Origin: JAZDEY01 sp043808325 [NCBI: Candidatus Eiseniibacteriota bacterium]
GTDB lineage: Bacteria; Arandabacterota; Arandabacteria; Arandabacterales
Reading direction: 5' to 3'
Assembly (NCBI GenBank): GCA_043808325.1
Contig: JAZDEY010000068.1
Coordinates: 1 to 64,000, forward strand
Length of the DNA: 64,000 nucleotides
The notes beneath the pieces are model-generated. The model searched no databases. It saw only the letters and a list, made by a program, of their open reading frames with translations, and had not been told where the DNA came from. The translations under genes were made by a program, and so were the position numbers. The stretch's first letter is position 1. Each line of letters begins with the position of its first letter. Of this stretch, positions 27,051 to 35,875 are shown piece after piece.

Positions 27051-28037
27051 CTACCTCACGAACCCCATTGCCTGTCTCACGTCAACCATGGTGCTCCGGG
27101 CCACTTCGCGTGCCCGCTCTGCACCGCTCTCTACTATCTTCATGACTGCGGCTCGGTCGTTTTCATACAGAATTCGGCGTTCTCGTATCGGAGCGAGGAA
27201 GTCCGCAATCACTCGAGCCGCATCTTTCTTACACTTGACGCAGCCCAGGGTCCCTTCGACGCAGGAGGCCTTGATCCCGGTCACCGCCTCCGCATTGAAC
27301 CGTCGATGATATGCGAAGATCGTACAGATGTCGGGATGCCCCGGGTTACCCATATAGATCTTCTCGGGATCGGTAATTGCGGTGGACACCTTCTTGGCTA
27401 TCACGTCGGGGGGATCCGAGATCAGGATCGCGTTGCCCAAAGACTTGCTCATCCGTTTGCCGTCAAGCCCGGGAAGCCTTGGGAACTCAGTGAGCAGCGG
27501 CTCCGGCACCGGAAACACCTCACGATACAGCGTGTTGAAACGGCGGGCGATCTCGCGCGTGATCTCAAGATGGGGCAGCTGATCCTCACCCACGGGAACC
27601 GCACTCGCCTTGTAAATCAGGATATCGGCAGCCTGGAGCACCGGATAGCCAAGGTGCCCATAGGTGACGTTCTCACCCAACTCGAGGTCCCTGACCTGTT
27701 CCTTGAGAGTGGGATTTCTTTCGAGTCTTGCCACCGTGATAAGCATGGAGCAGAGCAGGTGCAGTTCCGCATGCTCCTTGACGTCGGATTGCACGAAGAC
27801 CACGCTCTTGGCGGGATCGATCCCCGAGGAAAGCCAGTCGATCACCACATCCATACTGTCCTGGGCGATGTGCTCGGTATGTTCGTACCCGGTGGTGATT
27901 GCATGCCAATCAGCCACCTCGAAGAAGCAGCGGTACTCGTCCTGGAGCCTCACCCAATTGGCAAGCACCCCCACATAGTTGCCGAGGTGGAGTTTCCCCG
28001 TCGGCCTCATGCCACTCAATATGATCTTGCACGCCAT
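27051..28037 (-). CDS. trpS: Tryptophanyl-tRNA synthetase
   Basis: 328 residues, full length. Class I synthetase: HIGH-type motif as HLGN (residues 17-20) and KMSKS as KRMSKS near 201. GEDQLPHLE is the conserved tRNA/ATP-binding segment. A small Cys pair (VKCKKD and GTLGCVK region) resembles other bacterial TrpRS. Ribosome site TGAGGGAC precedes ATG 28037. Confidence 0.97.
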   Translation of the reverse strand: MACKIILSGMRPTGKLHLGNYVGVLANWVRLQDEYRCFFEVADWHAITTGYEHTEHIAQDSMDVVIDWLSSGIDPAKSVVFVQSDVKEHAELHLLCSMLITVARLERNPTLKEQVRDLELGENVTYGHLGYPVLQAADILIYKASAVPVGEDQLPHLEITREIARRFNTLYREVFPVPEPLLTEFPRLPGLDGKRMSKSLGNAILISDPPDVIAKKVSTAITDPEKIYMGNPGHPDICTIFAYHRRFNAEAVTGIKASCVEGTLGCVKCKKDAARVIADFLAPIRERRILYENDRAAVMKIVESGAERAREVARSTMVDVRQAMGFVR

Positions 28038-28051
28038 GTTGTCCCTCAGAA

Positions 28052-28717
28052 TTATAAGCCCGTGAATAGCCTGAAAAGCACAGATGTCGGCGGCCCGATC
28101 ACCAGGCCGATTACGTTCACCCCGCTGAAGCTGCCGGCCACGATAAGCCCTAGAATCAAAAGAGTGCCGAAGCGGCTGAACCTCTCATACTTCTGCGCGT
28201 ACTCGAGGGGCAAGATCGACGACACCACCCCGGCGCCGTCGAGCGGCGGGATTGGAATAAGGTTGAAGAAAGCTAGAAAGAGGTTTATCAGGACGATCGA
28301 GACGAGAATAACGACCAGCGGGCTCCCCTGTCCCGTCTGAGGCACCGGTCCTGCCGCCAACCTCAGCAGCATGCCGGCAACAAATGCCAGCGCGACATTG
28401 GACGCCGGTCCCGCCAGGGACACCAGCAGCAAACCCTTTCGCGGATGCCTGAAGGCCAAGGGATTGACCGGGACCGGTTTGGCCCAACCAAAACCCATTC
28501 TGCCGCCGGAGCTTGCCAGAAGCACTACGGGAACCAGAATCGTACCGATTATGTCTATGTGGGCTAGAGGATTGAGGGTAACCCGCCCCAGTTGCTCGGC
28601 GGTATGATCGCCTTGGAGTTTGGCAACCCTCGCATGAGCATATTCATGGATGCTCAGTCCCAGAAGTATTGCAAAGACACCCGCTACTGCGCCTTGTATT
28701 GAACCTTGCCCCCTCGC
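28052..28717 (-). CDS. M50 site-2 protease family protein, start unclear
   Basis: The open frame encodes a small membrane metalloprotease. Near the N-terminus HEYAH supplies the zinc-binding HExxH within a hydrophobic helix, then TLNPLAHID, and near the middle NLIPIPPLDG supplies the third zinc ligand; about four membrane helices follow. This is the minimal YwhC-type rhomboid-independent S2P architecture. The frame is open back to a TGA at 28720-28718 but contains no ATG, GTG or TTG before HEYAH. An ATG at 28734 is in a different frame and would join if the run of five G at 28713-28709 had six. So either the start is non-standard or there is a one-base indel. The first usable start (GTG 28525) would lose the active site. 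Confidence 0.75.
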   Translation of the reverse strand, partial: ARGQGSIQGAVAGVFAILLGLSIHEYAHARVAKLQGDHTAEQLGRVTLNPLAHIDIIGTILVPVVLLASSGGRMGFGWAKPVPVNPLAFRHPRKGLLLVSLAGPASNVALAFVAGMLLRLAAGPVPQTGQGSPLVVILVSIVLINLFLAFFNLIPIPPLDGAGVVSSILPLEYAQKYERFSRFGTLLILGLIVAGSFSGVNVIGLVIGPPTSVLFRLFTGL

Positions 28718-28746
28718 TCACTCGCGCGAGCCATGGATTTTGAGGG

Positions 28747-28776
28747 AATATAGCACCCGCTCGGTCGAGGTGTCAA
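28747..28776 (-). promoter_or_regulatory. Promoter of the M50-trpS-scp-cmk-rpsA operon
   Basis: TTGACA (28776-28771), an 18-base spacer, and TATATT (28752-28747). Both hexamers are near consensus. The predicted transcript start is about 5 bases before ATG 28734, so that ATG would be almost leaderless. Confidence 0.75.
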
Positions 28777-28794
28777 CACCAATTTCCGGGCCGT

Positions 28795-30129
28795 CTACGC
28801 TTTCGCGCGCTGTCGGATTCGCTCTCGGACATAGGCCAGTTCGTCATTTCTGGTGCTGAGCCTGCCTGCAAGTCTCAGCCTGAGAATGTCAGAGAGGATC
28901 TTGCCGACCAGGGGGCCCTCTCCGATCCCCATCGAGGCTATCTCGCCACCCGTTATCGATGGAACCACATGGCGCCACGTCTTGAGATAAAGGGATATCA
29001 GGTCTCGCACGGGGGCCGGCGAGATCGCATAGAGATAGACCAGCCCCTCCGGCGGGACGGGCTTGAGGATCGCGGTGACCCGATAGGGGTGCTGTCGCCC
29101 CAGTGATGTGAGGCGCGCCGCCACACGCCGTGAATCCCGTGAGACCCAAAGGCAGACCTCTCTCACATCTCGGGGCAGGTTCAAATGGCTCGCCAGCATT
29201 TCGGCCCGGCTACTGCTTACACCGGCACAGAGTGGGGCAAACCAGCACAACCATCGGGCTGCGAAGTCCGAGCCTGCCAAGTGCTCGATGGCTTCGATCG
29301 CGCGGGGAAGCTTGCGCCAGACCACTGCCCGCCTGCTCGAGTTCTGCGCGGGGCCCAGCGTGGATCTCAAGATTCCGTGTGTCTCAAGCATCCTGAGGCC
29401 GCGTAACGCACTGGCTTCGGCGCATATCAGTCGGAGCTCTCTATAGGCCCGCTTGCCCGAGATCGACTCCATGGCGCCGGCGTCGAGGCAATCCCTGAGG
29501 AGCCGTGCGGTACGCCGCTCGAACCTGAAGCCATACCTTGCGGCGAACCTAACGCCCCGGAGGATCCGGGTGGGATCGTCGGTGAAACTGCGCTTGTGCA
29601 TCACCCGCAGCCTTCCCTTTACCAGATCGGGAAGCCCCCCGCAGGGGTCGAGCAGCCGCCCGTAGGCATCCGGATTGAGGCAAATCGCCATAGCATTGAT
29701 GGTGAAGTCCCTGCGAACCAGATCTTCGGTGATCCCCGATTGCTCGACCTGGGGCAGGGCTCCAGGGTGACTGTAGGTCTCCCTCCGGGCAGTAGCGAAA
29801 TCAATCAAGCCAAAGGTCTCGCTTTCGACTTTGCAGGTTCCGAATTCGGTCGGCTTCTTGAAGGATGCACCGATGCTGGCTGCCAGGCGGCGGGCAACCC
29901 GGTCGGCGTCTCCTTCCACCACAATATCGAGATCGGTATCGGGATAGCCCAGGGCAATATCTCTTACAATGCCGCCCACTAAGTAGGTCCTGTATCCCAT
30001 CCGGTGTGACAACTCCCCGACCAGAACCAGGAGCCTGCGGGTAGCGGCTGGAAGAGACCGCTTGAACTTCTGACTCAATCCTTTGCCGCTGGCTACGGTC
30101 GTCCGATACCTTGCCTTCGTTCGCTTCAT
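28795..30129 (-). CDS. CCA-adding enzyme / poly(A) polymerase family protein
   Basis: About 444 residues from ATG 30129 (TTG 30180 is an alternative with a weaker context). Class II nucleotidyltransferase: GGIVRD (52-57) and DTDLD (64-68) carry the metal-binding Asp pair, RRDFTINAMA is the ribose/nucleotide segment, and DDPTRILRGVRFA the neck region. The C-terminal half is diverged. This family includes CCA-adding, A-adding and C-adding enzymes that cannot be told apart safely here. All three tRNA genes in the window encode CCA, so the role may be repair. It follows xerD after 66 bases. Confidence 0.88.
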   Translation of the reverse strand: MKRTKARYRTTVASGKGLSQKFKRSLPAATRRLLVLVGELSHRMGYRTYLVGGIVRDIALGYPDTDLDIVVEGDADRVARRLAASIGASFKKPTEFGTCKVESETFGLIDFATARRETYSHPGALPQVEQSGITEDLVRRDFTINAMAICLNPDAYGRLLDPCGGLPDLVKGRLRVMHKRSFTDDPTRILRGVRFAARYGFRFERRTARLLRDCLDAGAMESISGKRAYRELRLICAEASALRGLRMLETHGILRSTLGPAQNSSRRAVVWRKLPRAIEAIEHLAGSDFAARWLCWFAPLCAGVSSSRAEMLASHLNLPRDVREVCLWVSRDSRRVAARLTSLGRQHPYRVTAILKPVPPEGLVYLYAISPAPVRDLISLYLKTWRHVVPSITGGEIASMGIGEGPLVGKILSDILRLRLAGRLSTRNDELAYVRERIRQRAKA

Positions 30130-30195
30130 CCGCTCGGTTCTCTTCCTTCCGCTTTTCCTCGCGGGCCTCGGAGCCCCCAAGCCTTGAGCCGGACC

Positions 30196-31083
30196 CTATC
30201 CTCTCGGATGGAACTTGCGGTGGACCTCCCGCAGGTATTCCATATCGACCTTAGTATATATCTGGGTCGTCGATATGTCCTTATGCCCCAGCATCTGCTG
30301 CACGTCCCGGAGGCCCGCACCCCCTTCCAGCAAGTGGGTGGCAAAGGAATGCCTCAGCACGTGCGGCGAGACCTTCGCCCTGACGCCTGCCAGGCGCGCA
30401 TACTGAGCCAGGATTTTCCAGAACCCCATTCGCGTCAGCTTGTTCCCTCGCCAGTTCAGGAATAGACTCTCATGTTCGCGGCCCTTGAGAAGCACCGACC
30501 TCACCTCACGCAGATAGGCACGAACCCACCTGAGGGCCACCGACCCCACCGGAATCATGCGCTCACGGGAACCTTTGCCGAAGCACCGCGCAGTTCCCAT
30601 ATTGAGATTGAGATCTCTCGTCCGGAAGTCGACCACCTCCGACACCCTCATCCCCGTTGCGTAAGTGAACTCAAGCATTGCCTTGTCCCTGAGACCGAGA
30701 GGCTTGGTGACGTCCGGCTGGCCCAGCAGAGCCTCAATCTGTGGCAGAGACAGTGCCTTCGGCACTCGCCGCCACATTCTGGGCGGGATGACGTCGGTGG
30801 TCGGATCGGTGACACTTCGACCCTCAGCAATCAAGAACCGATGCAAGGCTTTGATCGACGAGATCTCTCGGCGGACGCTCGAAGGCGCCATGCCGCATTC
30901 GCTTAGGAATGAGAGATAAGCGTAAACATCCTCGCTCTCAGCACCGGCCGCATCGCTCTTGCCGGCAGAATTCAGGAACTCCACGTACTTCCGCAAATCG
31001 CTCACGTACGAAGCACTGGTATTGAACGAGACCCCCCGCTCGGTGATAAGCCAGTCCGAAAACTCTGTGAGCAAGTCTACCAT
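30196..31083 (-). CDS. xerD: Tyrosine recombinase XerD-type
   Basis: 295 residues, the standard Xer length. N-terminal SAM-like core-binding domain, then the catalytic set Arg146 (TGMRVSE), Lys170, His241/Arg244 (SPHVLRHSF), His267 (LGHKDI) and Tyr276 (TQIYTKV). Xer recombinases resolve chromosome dimers at dif; XerC or XerD identity is not separable by eye. It sits in a repair operon, not next to an integrated element, which argues for the housekeeping role. It overlaps the preceding hydrolase gene by 7 bases. Confidence 0.92.
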   Translation of the reverse strand: MVDLLTEFSDWLITERGVSFNTSASYVSDLRKYVEFLNSAGKSDAAGAESEDVYAYLSFLSECGMAPSSVRREISSIKALHRFLIAEGRSVTDPTTDVIPPRMWRRVPKALSLPQIEALLGQPDVTKPLGLRDKAMLEFTYATGMRVSEVVDFRTRDLNLNMGTARCFGKGSRERMIPVGSVALRWVRAYLREVRSVLLKGREHESLFLNWRGNKLTRMGFWKILAQYARLAGVRAKVSPHVLRHSFATHLLEGGAGLRDVQQMLGHKDISTTQIYTKVDMEYLREVHRKFHPRG

Positions 31084-31715
31084 GCTGTCATGAGAAATGG
31101 ATTGAGCCTCTTCTCCTCACCGATTGTTGTCGACGGACCGTGGCCCGGCCAGACACACGCCTTTTCATCCAGGGTCGCGATCCGGTTGGCGAGAGTCGCC
31201 TTCATCTCACGTTCCGACCCGCCCGGAAGATCGGTCCGCCCGATCGACCCCTGGAAAAGCGTATCCCCGGTGAAGATCTGGTCGCCCATGATATAACAGA
31301 CGCTGCCCCGCGTGTGACCGGGGGTATGAAGGACCCTGATCTGGCACCCTCCCACCTTGAGCACCTGGCCGTCCTCGACCTCCCGGTCCACCGAACATGG
31401 CTCGCGCTCAAAACCCCAGAGAGCCTTTCCTTCCTCGCCCCGGACCATGGAAGCGTCAAGATGGTGACAAACCACCGCAGATCCAAAGCGATTCTTCAAG
31501 GCAGCCGCGGCATTGGTGTGGTCGATATGACCGTGGGTAAGGAGAATCATCTGGGGCTTAAGACCGAACGCCTTTGCCTCATCCGAGATCCTCTCCGCTT
31601 GGTCGCCGGGATCTATTATGATGCCGTGACCTGCACTGTCACACTTGATGATATAGCAGTTGCCCTCCAGCACTCCTACCACCAGGGATTTTATCTCAAG
31701 ATCACTCGAATCCAT
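31077..31715 (-). CDS. MBL-fold metallohydrolase, glyoxalase II-like
   Basis: 212 residues from ATG 31715 with a GAGGAGAGGTG site; the frame open to 32003 only reads across ogt. Metal-binding THGHIDH (His61, His63, Asp65, His66), then the later His in HTPGHTRG, the bridging Asp in FTGDTLF and the last His in WPGHGP. This is the YcbL/glyoxalase II-like subgroup of hydroxyacyl-thioester or related hydrolases. The substrate is not known. Confidence 0.88.
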   Translation of the reverse strand: MDSSDLEIKSLVVGVLEGNCYIIKCDSAGHGIIIDPGDQAERISDEAKAFGLKPQMILLTHGHIDHTNAAAALKNRFGSAVVCHHLDASMVRGEEGKALWGFEREPCSVDREVEDGQVLKVGGCQIRVLHTPGHTRGSVCYIMGDQIFTGDTLFQGSIGRTDLPGGSEREMKATLANRIATLDEKACVWPGHGPSTTIGEEKRLNPFLMTAW

Positions 31716-31756
31716 GTCACCTCTCCTCACAACTCCAGCATCTCTCCTCACAATTC

Positions 31757-32275
31757 TCATAGAGGCAGGGTTTGACTCCCGGCTTCGAAATCCAGCAGCC
31801 ACCGCTTGACCCCGACGCCTCCGGTGAACCCACCCAATGAACCATGCGCCCCGACAACCCGGTGGCAAGGGACCACGATCGGGATGGGATTTGCACCCAG
31901 CGCACCGCCGACCGCTCTTGCGAAGTTGGGTCCTCCGACTCTGTCCGCTACCCAGGCATAGGTTCTGACCTGGCCGTACGGTATCCGCGTGGTTACCCGC
32001 CACACTCGGCGTGCAAACGGCGACCAGCCTGAAAGATCGAGCGGCACCGAGAATCTCTTCTGTTTGCGGTCAAGATACTGCGCCAACTCACGCCCCGCCC
32101 GCTCCACCAGGTCGCCCCCCTGGCGAAAGGCCACCTGCCTCCCACCCGCAAAGAAACCCTGGAGCCCTTCGGCGTCAACCGCTCCTATGTTGAGGCAGAA
32201 GAGCCCCTTCGAGGTGCTCCCCAGCCAGATGTTTCCCAGCCTTGTGGAGACCTCGCCGTAGCTTATTACAAGCAT
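31757..32275 (-). CDS. ogt: Methylated-DNA--protein-cysteine methyltransferase
   Basis: 172 residues from ATG 32275 with CGAGGTG before it. Suicidal repair of O6-alkylguanine. Active-site PCHRVVG with Cys137, the helix-turn-helix segment IPYGQVRTYAWVA, and the Asn hinge (GANPIPIVVPCH). N-terminal domain is present and poorly conserved, as usual. It lies 15 bases after uvrC, so two DNA-repair genes are cotranscribed. Confidence 0.94.
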   Translation of the reverse strand: MLVISYGEVSTRLGNIWLGSTSKGLFCLNIGAVDAEGLQGFFAGGRQVAFRQGGDLVERAGRELAQYLDRKQKRFSVPLDLSGWSPFARRVWRVTTRIPYGQVRTYAWVADRVGGPNFARAVGGALGANPIPIVVPCHRVVGAHGSLGGFTGGVGVKRWLLDFEAGSQTLPL

Positions 32276-32292
32276 CACCTCGACCTCACTGC

Positions 32293-34161
32293 CTAGTTGG
32301 TCCCAACACCCCGCCTGATTCTCGTTCTGTCCTCGGCCTCAACCCGTCTCAATTCCTCCACCAGCGCTTCGGCTTTCTTTGAACTCATGCCCCTTACCTT
32401 CACTATATCACCGACCACCACACCTTTCATCCCCTCAAGTGAACCGAAGGTCTCAAGCAAGCGGCGCGTAAGCACCGGCCCTATGCCCGGTACCGTGCCA
32501 AGCACCGATTGCGTGCCGTGTCGATCTCTGACCTTGCGATGGTAGGTGATCGCAAACCGGTGGGCCTCGTCTCTTATCCTCTGGACGAGCCGCAGCGCCG
32601 ACGACGCATGCGGTATCTGCACAGGCTCCGGCCGATCAGGAAAGTACAATTCGTCGAGACGCTTGGCGATACCGACCACCGGCGGCATCTGGCTCCGCTC
32701 GGCCCCGGCGTCAAGCATACCCTGCACCGCGCTCGAGACCTGGCCTCTTCCGCCATCGATCAGCACCAAGTCGGGACTCTCCTCTTCCCCCGCCATAACG
32801 TGAGACCAGCTGCGCTCCAGGACCTCGTGCATCATCGCGAAATCGTCCTGGCCCTGAACGGTCTTGACGGCATAGTGGCGGTAGAGACTCTTGACCGGAC
32901 GGGCATTCTTGAAGAAGACCCTGGAACCAACCGGCTGTGTTCCCTGAGTAGTCGAGATGTCAAAAGCCTCAATTGTCTCCGGCAGAGCTGCAAGATTCAG
33001 CCACTTGGCCAATTCCTTTACTGAGTTCGCTATCCGCGGCCCCGGCTTTTCCACCTGGGCCTGCGTGAGCCGCAACTGGGCATTATTGCCGGCCATTGTG
33101 ACAAGCTCCCTGCCCTTGCCGCTCTTCGGGCTGGTCACGCGAATGCGCTCGGCGGTCTTCTCCTCGAGCCACCGCTCAATCAGAGGAATCTCACGAGGCA
33201 GCTTCTCCAGCAGTATCTCGCCGGGCACGTCGGTGGCAAGACTCAGGTACTGCTCGAGAAAGGAGGTCAGGATCTCATCTCTGGCCGGCTCGCCCTCAAA
33301 ACCCAGCCGGTAGACCTCCTTGCCGACAAGTCTGCCTTCCCTGACTTTGAGCACGACGCCCACAGCTTCCTCTCTCCCGGTCCGAACCGCGATCACATCC
33401 CTGTCCTTCCAATCGGTCGAGACCACGATCTGTTTCTGGGCGATCCGTTCGAGGGCAGTCAGACGGTCGCGCAGGCGCGCCGCTTCCTCGAACCGCAGAT
33501 TAGCGGCCTCGCTCTCCATCTTGGCCTTGAGCTGGCGCGCCAGCTCTGACATTTTGCCCGAGAGATATTGGCACACCTGCTGGCTCACCCTCTTATAGGC
33601 TTCACTGCTCAACTCTCCGCGGCACGGCCCAAGGCACCTCCCGATATGATAGTTGAGGCACCCGCGGTCCGGGTGCTTCAAGGGGAGACCGCGCTTGCAG
33701 GTCCGTATCGGGAAGACCTCGGTCAACACCTTGAGGCTTCGCCGCATTGCCCGCGCATCGGTGTAGGGACCGAAGTATCTTGCGTTATGGTCGGCGAGGT
33801 TTCTCGTTGCCGAGATCGAAGGGAAAGCCTCCCGGGTTGTCACCTTTATGTAAGGGAATTTCTTGTCATCCTTCAGGCTCACGTTGTAGCGCGGTCTATA
33901 GTGCTTGATCAGATTGCACTCGAGCACAAGTGCATCGACCTCGGAGGCCGTGACGATGAAATCCAGCCCGCGGATCCTCTTGACAAGGGCAGCGGTCCTC
34001 GGGGCGAGCGACTGATCATCGCGAAAATAGGACCGAACCCTGGCTCTCAGTGACTTGGCCTTGCCCACATAGATGATCTTGCCGCGGGCATCCTTGAAGG
34101 TGTAGACCCCGGAGCAGTCCGGCAGGCTATTTATCTTGGCTTCCAGGTTTCGTTCTGGCAT
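32293..34161 (-). CDS. uvrC: Excinuclease ABC subunit C
   Basis: About 622 residues. N-terminal GIY-YIG nuclease (GVYTFKDARGKIIYVGKAKSLRARV) makes the 3' incision. UvrB-binding UVR motif near 205-240, C-terminal RNase H-like nuclease (LVLIDGGRGQ) for the 5' incision, and a helix-hairpin-helix tail (VPGIGPVLTRRLLETFG). ATG 34161 is chosen; GTG 34167 is alternative. The start overlaps the murJ end by 35 bases. Confidence 0.96.
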   Translation of the reverse strand: MPERNLEAKINSLPDCSGVYTFKDARGKIIYVGKAKSLRARVRSYFRDDQSLAPRTAALVKRIRGLDFIVTASEVDALVLECNLIKHYRPRYNVSLKDDKKFPYIKVTTREAFPSISATRNLADHNARYFGPYTDARAMRRSLKVLTEVFPIRTCKRGLPLKHPDRGCLNYHIGRCLGPCRGELSSEAYKRVSQQVCQYLSGKMSELARQLKAKMESEAANLRFEEAARLRDRLTALERIAQKQIVVSTDWKDRDVIAVRTGREEAVGVVLKVREGRLVGKEVYRLGFEGEPARDEILTSFLEQYLSLATDVPGEILLEKLPREIPLIERWLEEKTAERIRVTSPKSGKGRELVTMAGNNAQLRLTQAQVEKPGPRIANSVKELAKWLNLAALPETIEAFDISTTQGTQPVGSRVFFKNARPVKSLYRHYAVKTVQGQDDFAMMHEVLERSWSHVMAGEEESPDLVLIDGGRGQVSSAVQGMLDAGAERSQMPPVVGIAKRLDELYFPDRPEPVQIPHASSALRLVQRIRDEAHRFAITYHRKVRDRHGTQSVLGTVPGIGPVLTRRLLETFGSLEGMKGVVVGDIVKVRGMSSKKAEALVEELRRVEAEDRTRIRRGVGTN

Positions 34162-35743
34162 TGCCACCCAGCCTCTTTGCGACCAGCCCTAAGAGAAACA
34201 TAACCTCTCCAGCTCGTAGAGAAAAGGCAACAAGCAGGAAAGCGCCGAAGCCGGCGGCCGATGCAACACCGACTTGAACGATCTCTCCAAACAGGTTCGT
34301 GGCCCGGGGTTCCAACTGACGGGCAAGCAGGTACATCACCACACCCATTGCCGCCGACGCCGCCAGTATCTTGAAGGTGGCCACCCAGATCTCACCTCCC
34401 CGGATGTCTCCCATCTTACGTTTGAGGATTGTCGTGAGGAGCACGAAGGAGACGATCGACGAGATTGAGGTCGAAACCGCTAGTCCCCTCAGGCCGAAGG
34501 GGCGCATCAGGATCACATTCAGGACCACATTGAGAATCACGGTCGCTATCGAGATCTTCATCGGGGTCACGGTGTCTTTCATCGAATAGAAGGCCTGCAC
34601 CACGGCCTTGACTCCGCCGTAGGCAAAGAGCCCGATCGCGTAATAGACCATCGCGTCGACGGTCATCGGCGTCGACCTTGCTGCCGTGAACTCGCCGCGC
34701 TCGAAGAGTACGCGGACGATCGGTTTTGCCAGCACGATCATGCCGACGGTTGAGGGTATCAGGAACGCCAGAATCAGCTTCACCGAGAAGGCGAAGTCAT
34801 CAACAAGCCTGGTACGGTCATCCTTGGCCGCATGTTCCGAAAGCATCGGCAGGGTCGCGGTGGTGATCGCGATGGCGAAGACGCCAAGCGGCTGAATCGC
34901 TATCCTGTTGCCCAGCCGCAGGGCGGTGACGCTCCCGACCGGCAGAAATGTCGCCAGGAAACTGTCAACCAGAGTGTTGACCTGGGTAAAAGCGAATACA
35001 AACAGACTCGGCCCCATCAGCTTGCCGATCCAGCGCACACCGGCGTCTTTGAAATCCGGAACGAATCTCAGCCGGTGGCCGGTTCTCTTCAGCTGCGGCA
35101 ACTGCACAAACAGCTGCAGCGCCCCTCCCACGATCGCCCCCAAAGAGAAAACGGTTATCATCGACTCCTGTGAGCCCGTTACCAGGCGCATAAAGGTGAA
35201 GGAGGTTGCAATGAAGGCTATGTTAAGGAGCGCCGGCGAGAACGCGGGGATTGCGAAGTAGCCCAGGCTGTTTAGGGTCCCCGCTGCCAGGGATGCCAGA
35301 CCCACAAAGAACACGTACGGAAACATCACCCTGGTCAGCTTTATGGTAAGCGCGAAACTCTCAGGGGAGTTCCGCCAACCATAGGCGTAGGCTCTGACGA
35401 TCGGCCCCGAGAAGGCGATGCCAAGAACAGTGACTGCGAGAAGCAGCACGATCATCACGGAGAAGGTCTTTGCTGCAAGATCGACCGCGGCCGGCTTGCC
35501 TTCCTTGTGCAGATAATGAGTGTAGACCGGCACGTAGGACGCATTGAGCATGCCCTCACCGAATATGCGCCGCAGAAAATTGGGAATCAGAAAAGCGATG
35601 TTGAAGGCATCCGCCAGATAGGTCGTGCCGAAATAGGCAGCGAAAATGCTGTCCCGCGCGATCCCCAGTAGGCGGCTCACGAGCGTCATGCCGCCTATGC
35701 GGCCCGCCGACTTTGCGATTCTTTCCTTGGTAGTGCTCGACAT
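34127..35743 (-). CDS. murJ: Lipid II flippase MurJ
   Basis: 538 residues with about 14 hydrophobic helices. N-terminal TLVSRLLGIARDSIFAAYFG and FLIPNFLRRIFGEGMLNASYVPVY are the MurJ signature. The protein flips lipid II across the cytoplasmic membrane for peptidoglycan synthesis. It is the first gene of a minus-strand run (uvrC, ogt, hydrolase, xerD, cca) and has its own promoter, divergent from the glycosyltransferase. Confidence 0.96.
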   Translation of the reverse strand: MSSTTKERIAKSAGRIGGMTLVSRLLGIARDSIFAAYFGTTYLADAFNIAFLIPNFLRRIFGEGMLNASYVPVYTHYLHKEGKPAAVDLAAKTFSVMIVLLLAVTVLGIAFSGPIVRAYAYGWRNSPESFALTIKLTRVMFPYVFFVGLASLAAGTLNSLGYFAIPAFSPALLNIAFIATSFTFMRLVTGSQESMITVFSLGAIVGGALQLFVQLPQLKRTGHRLRFVPDFKDAGVRWIGKLMGPSLFVFAFTQVNTLVDSFLATFLPVGSVTALRLGNRIAIQPLGVFAIAITTATLPMLSEHAAKDDRTRLVDDFAFSVKLILAFLIPSTVGMIVLAKPIVRVLFERGEFTAARSTPMTVDAMVYYAIGLFAYGGVKAVVQAFYSMKDTVTPMKISIATVILNVVLNVILMRPFGLRGLAVSTSISSIVSFVLLTTILKRKMGDIRGGEIWVATFKILAASAAMGVVMYLLARQLEPRATNLFGEIVQVGVASAAGFGAFLLVAFSLRAGEVMFLLGLVAKRLGGNARTKPGSQDK

Positions 35744-35762
35744 TCTCTAACCTCGGCAAAGC

Positions 35763-35791
35763 AGTGTAGCAAAAGGCGCCGCACTCATCAA
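35763..35791 (-). promoter_or_regulatory. Promoter of the murJ-uvrC-ogt-xerD run
   Basis: TTGATG (35791-35786), 17-base spacer, TACACT (35768-35763); each hexamer matches 4 of 6. The ATG is about 20 bases downstream of the -10. Confidence 0.55.
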
Positions 35792-35816
35792 AGGAAAAGG
35801 CATCGCTTCTCGCTCG

Positions 35817-35845
35817 TTGACAGGCCCCACCGCCCCTGATATATT
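35817..35845 (+). promoter_or_regulatory. Promoter of the glycosyltransferase gene
   Basis: TTGACA (35817-35822), 17-base spacer, TATATT (35840-35845). Near-perfect. It is divergent from the murJ promoter 25 bases away. Confidence 0.75.
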
Positions 35846-35875
35846 GGCGCGTGGGGGAGGTTGGTTCTGACTTCA

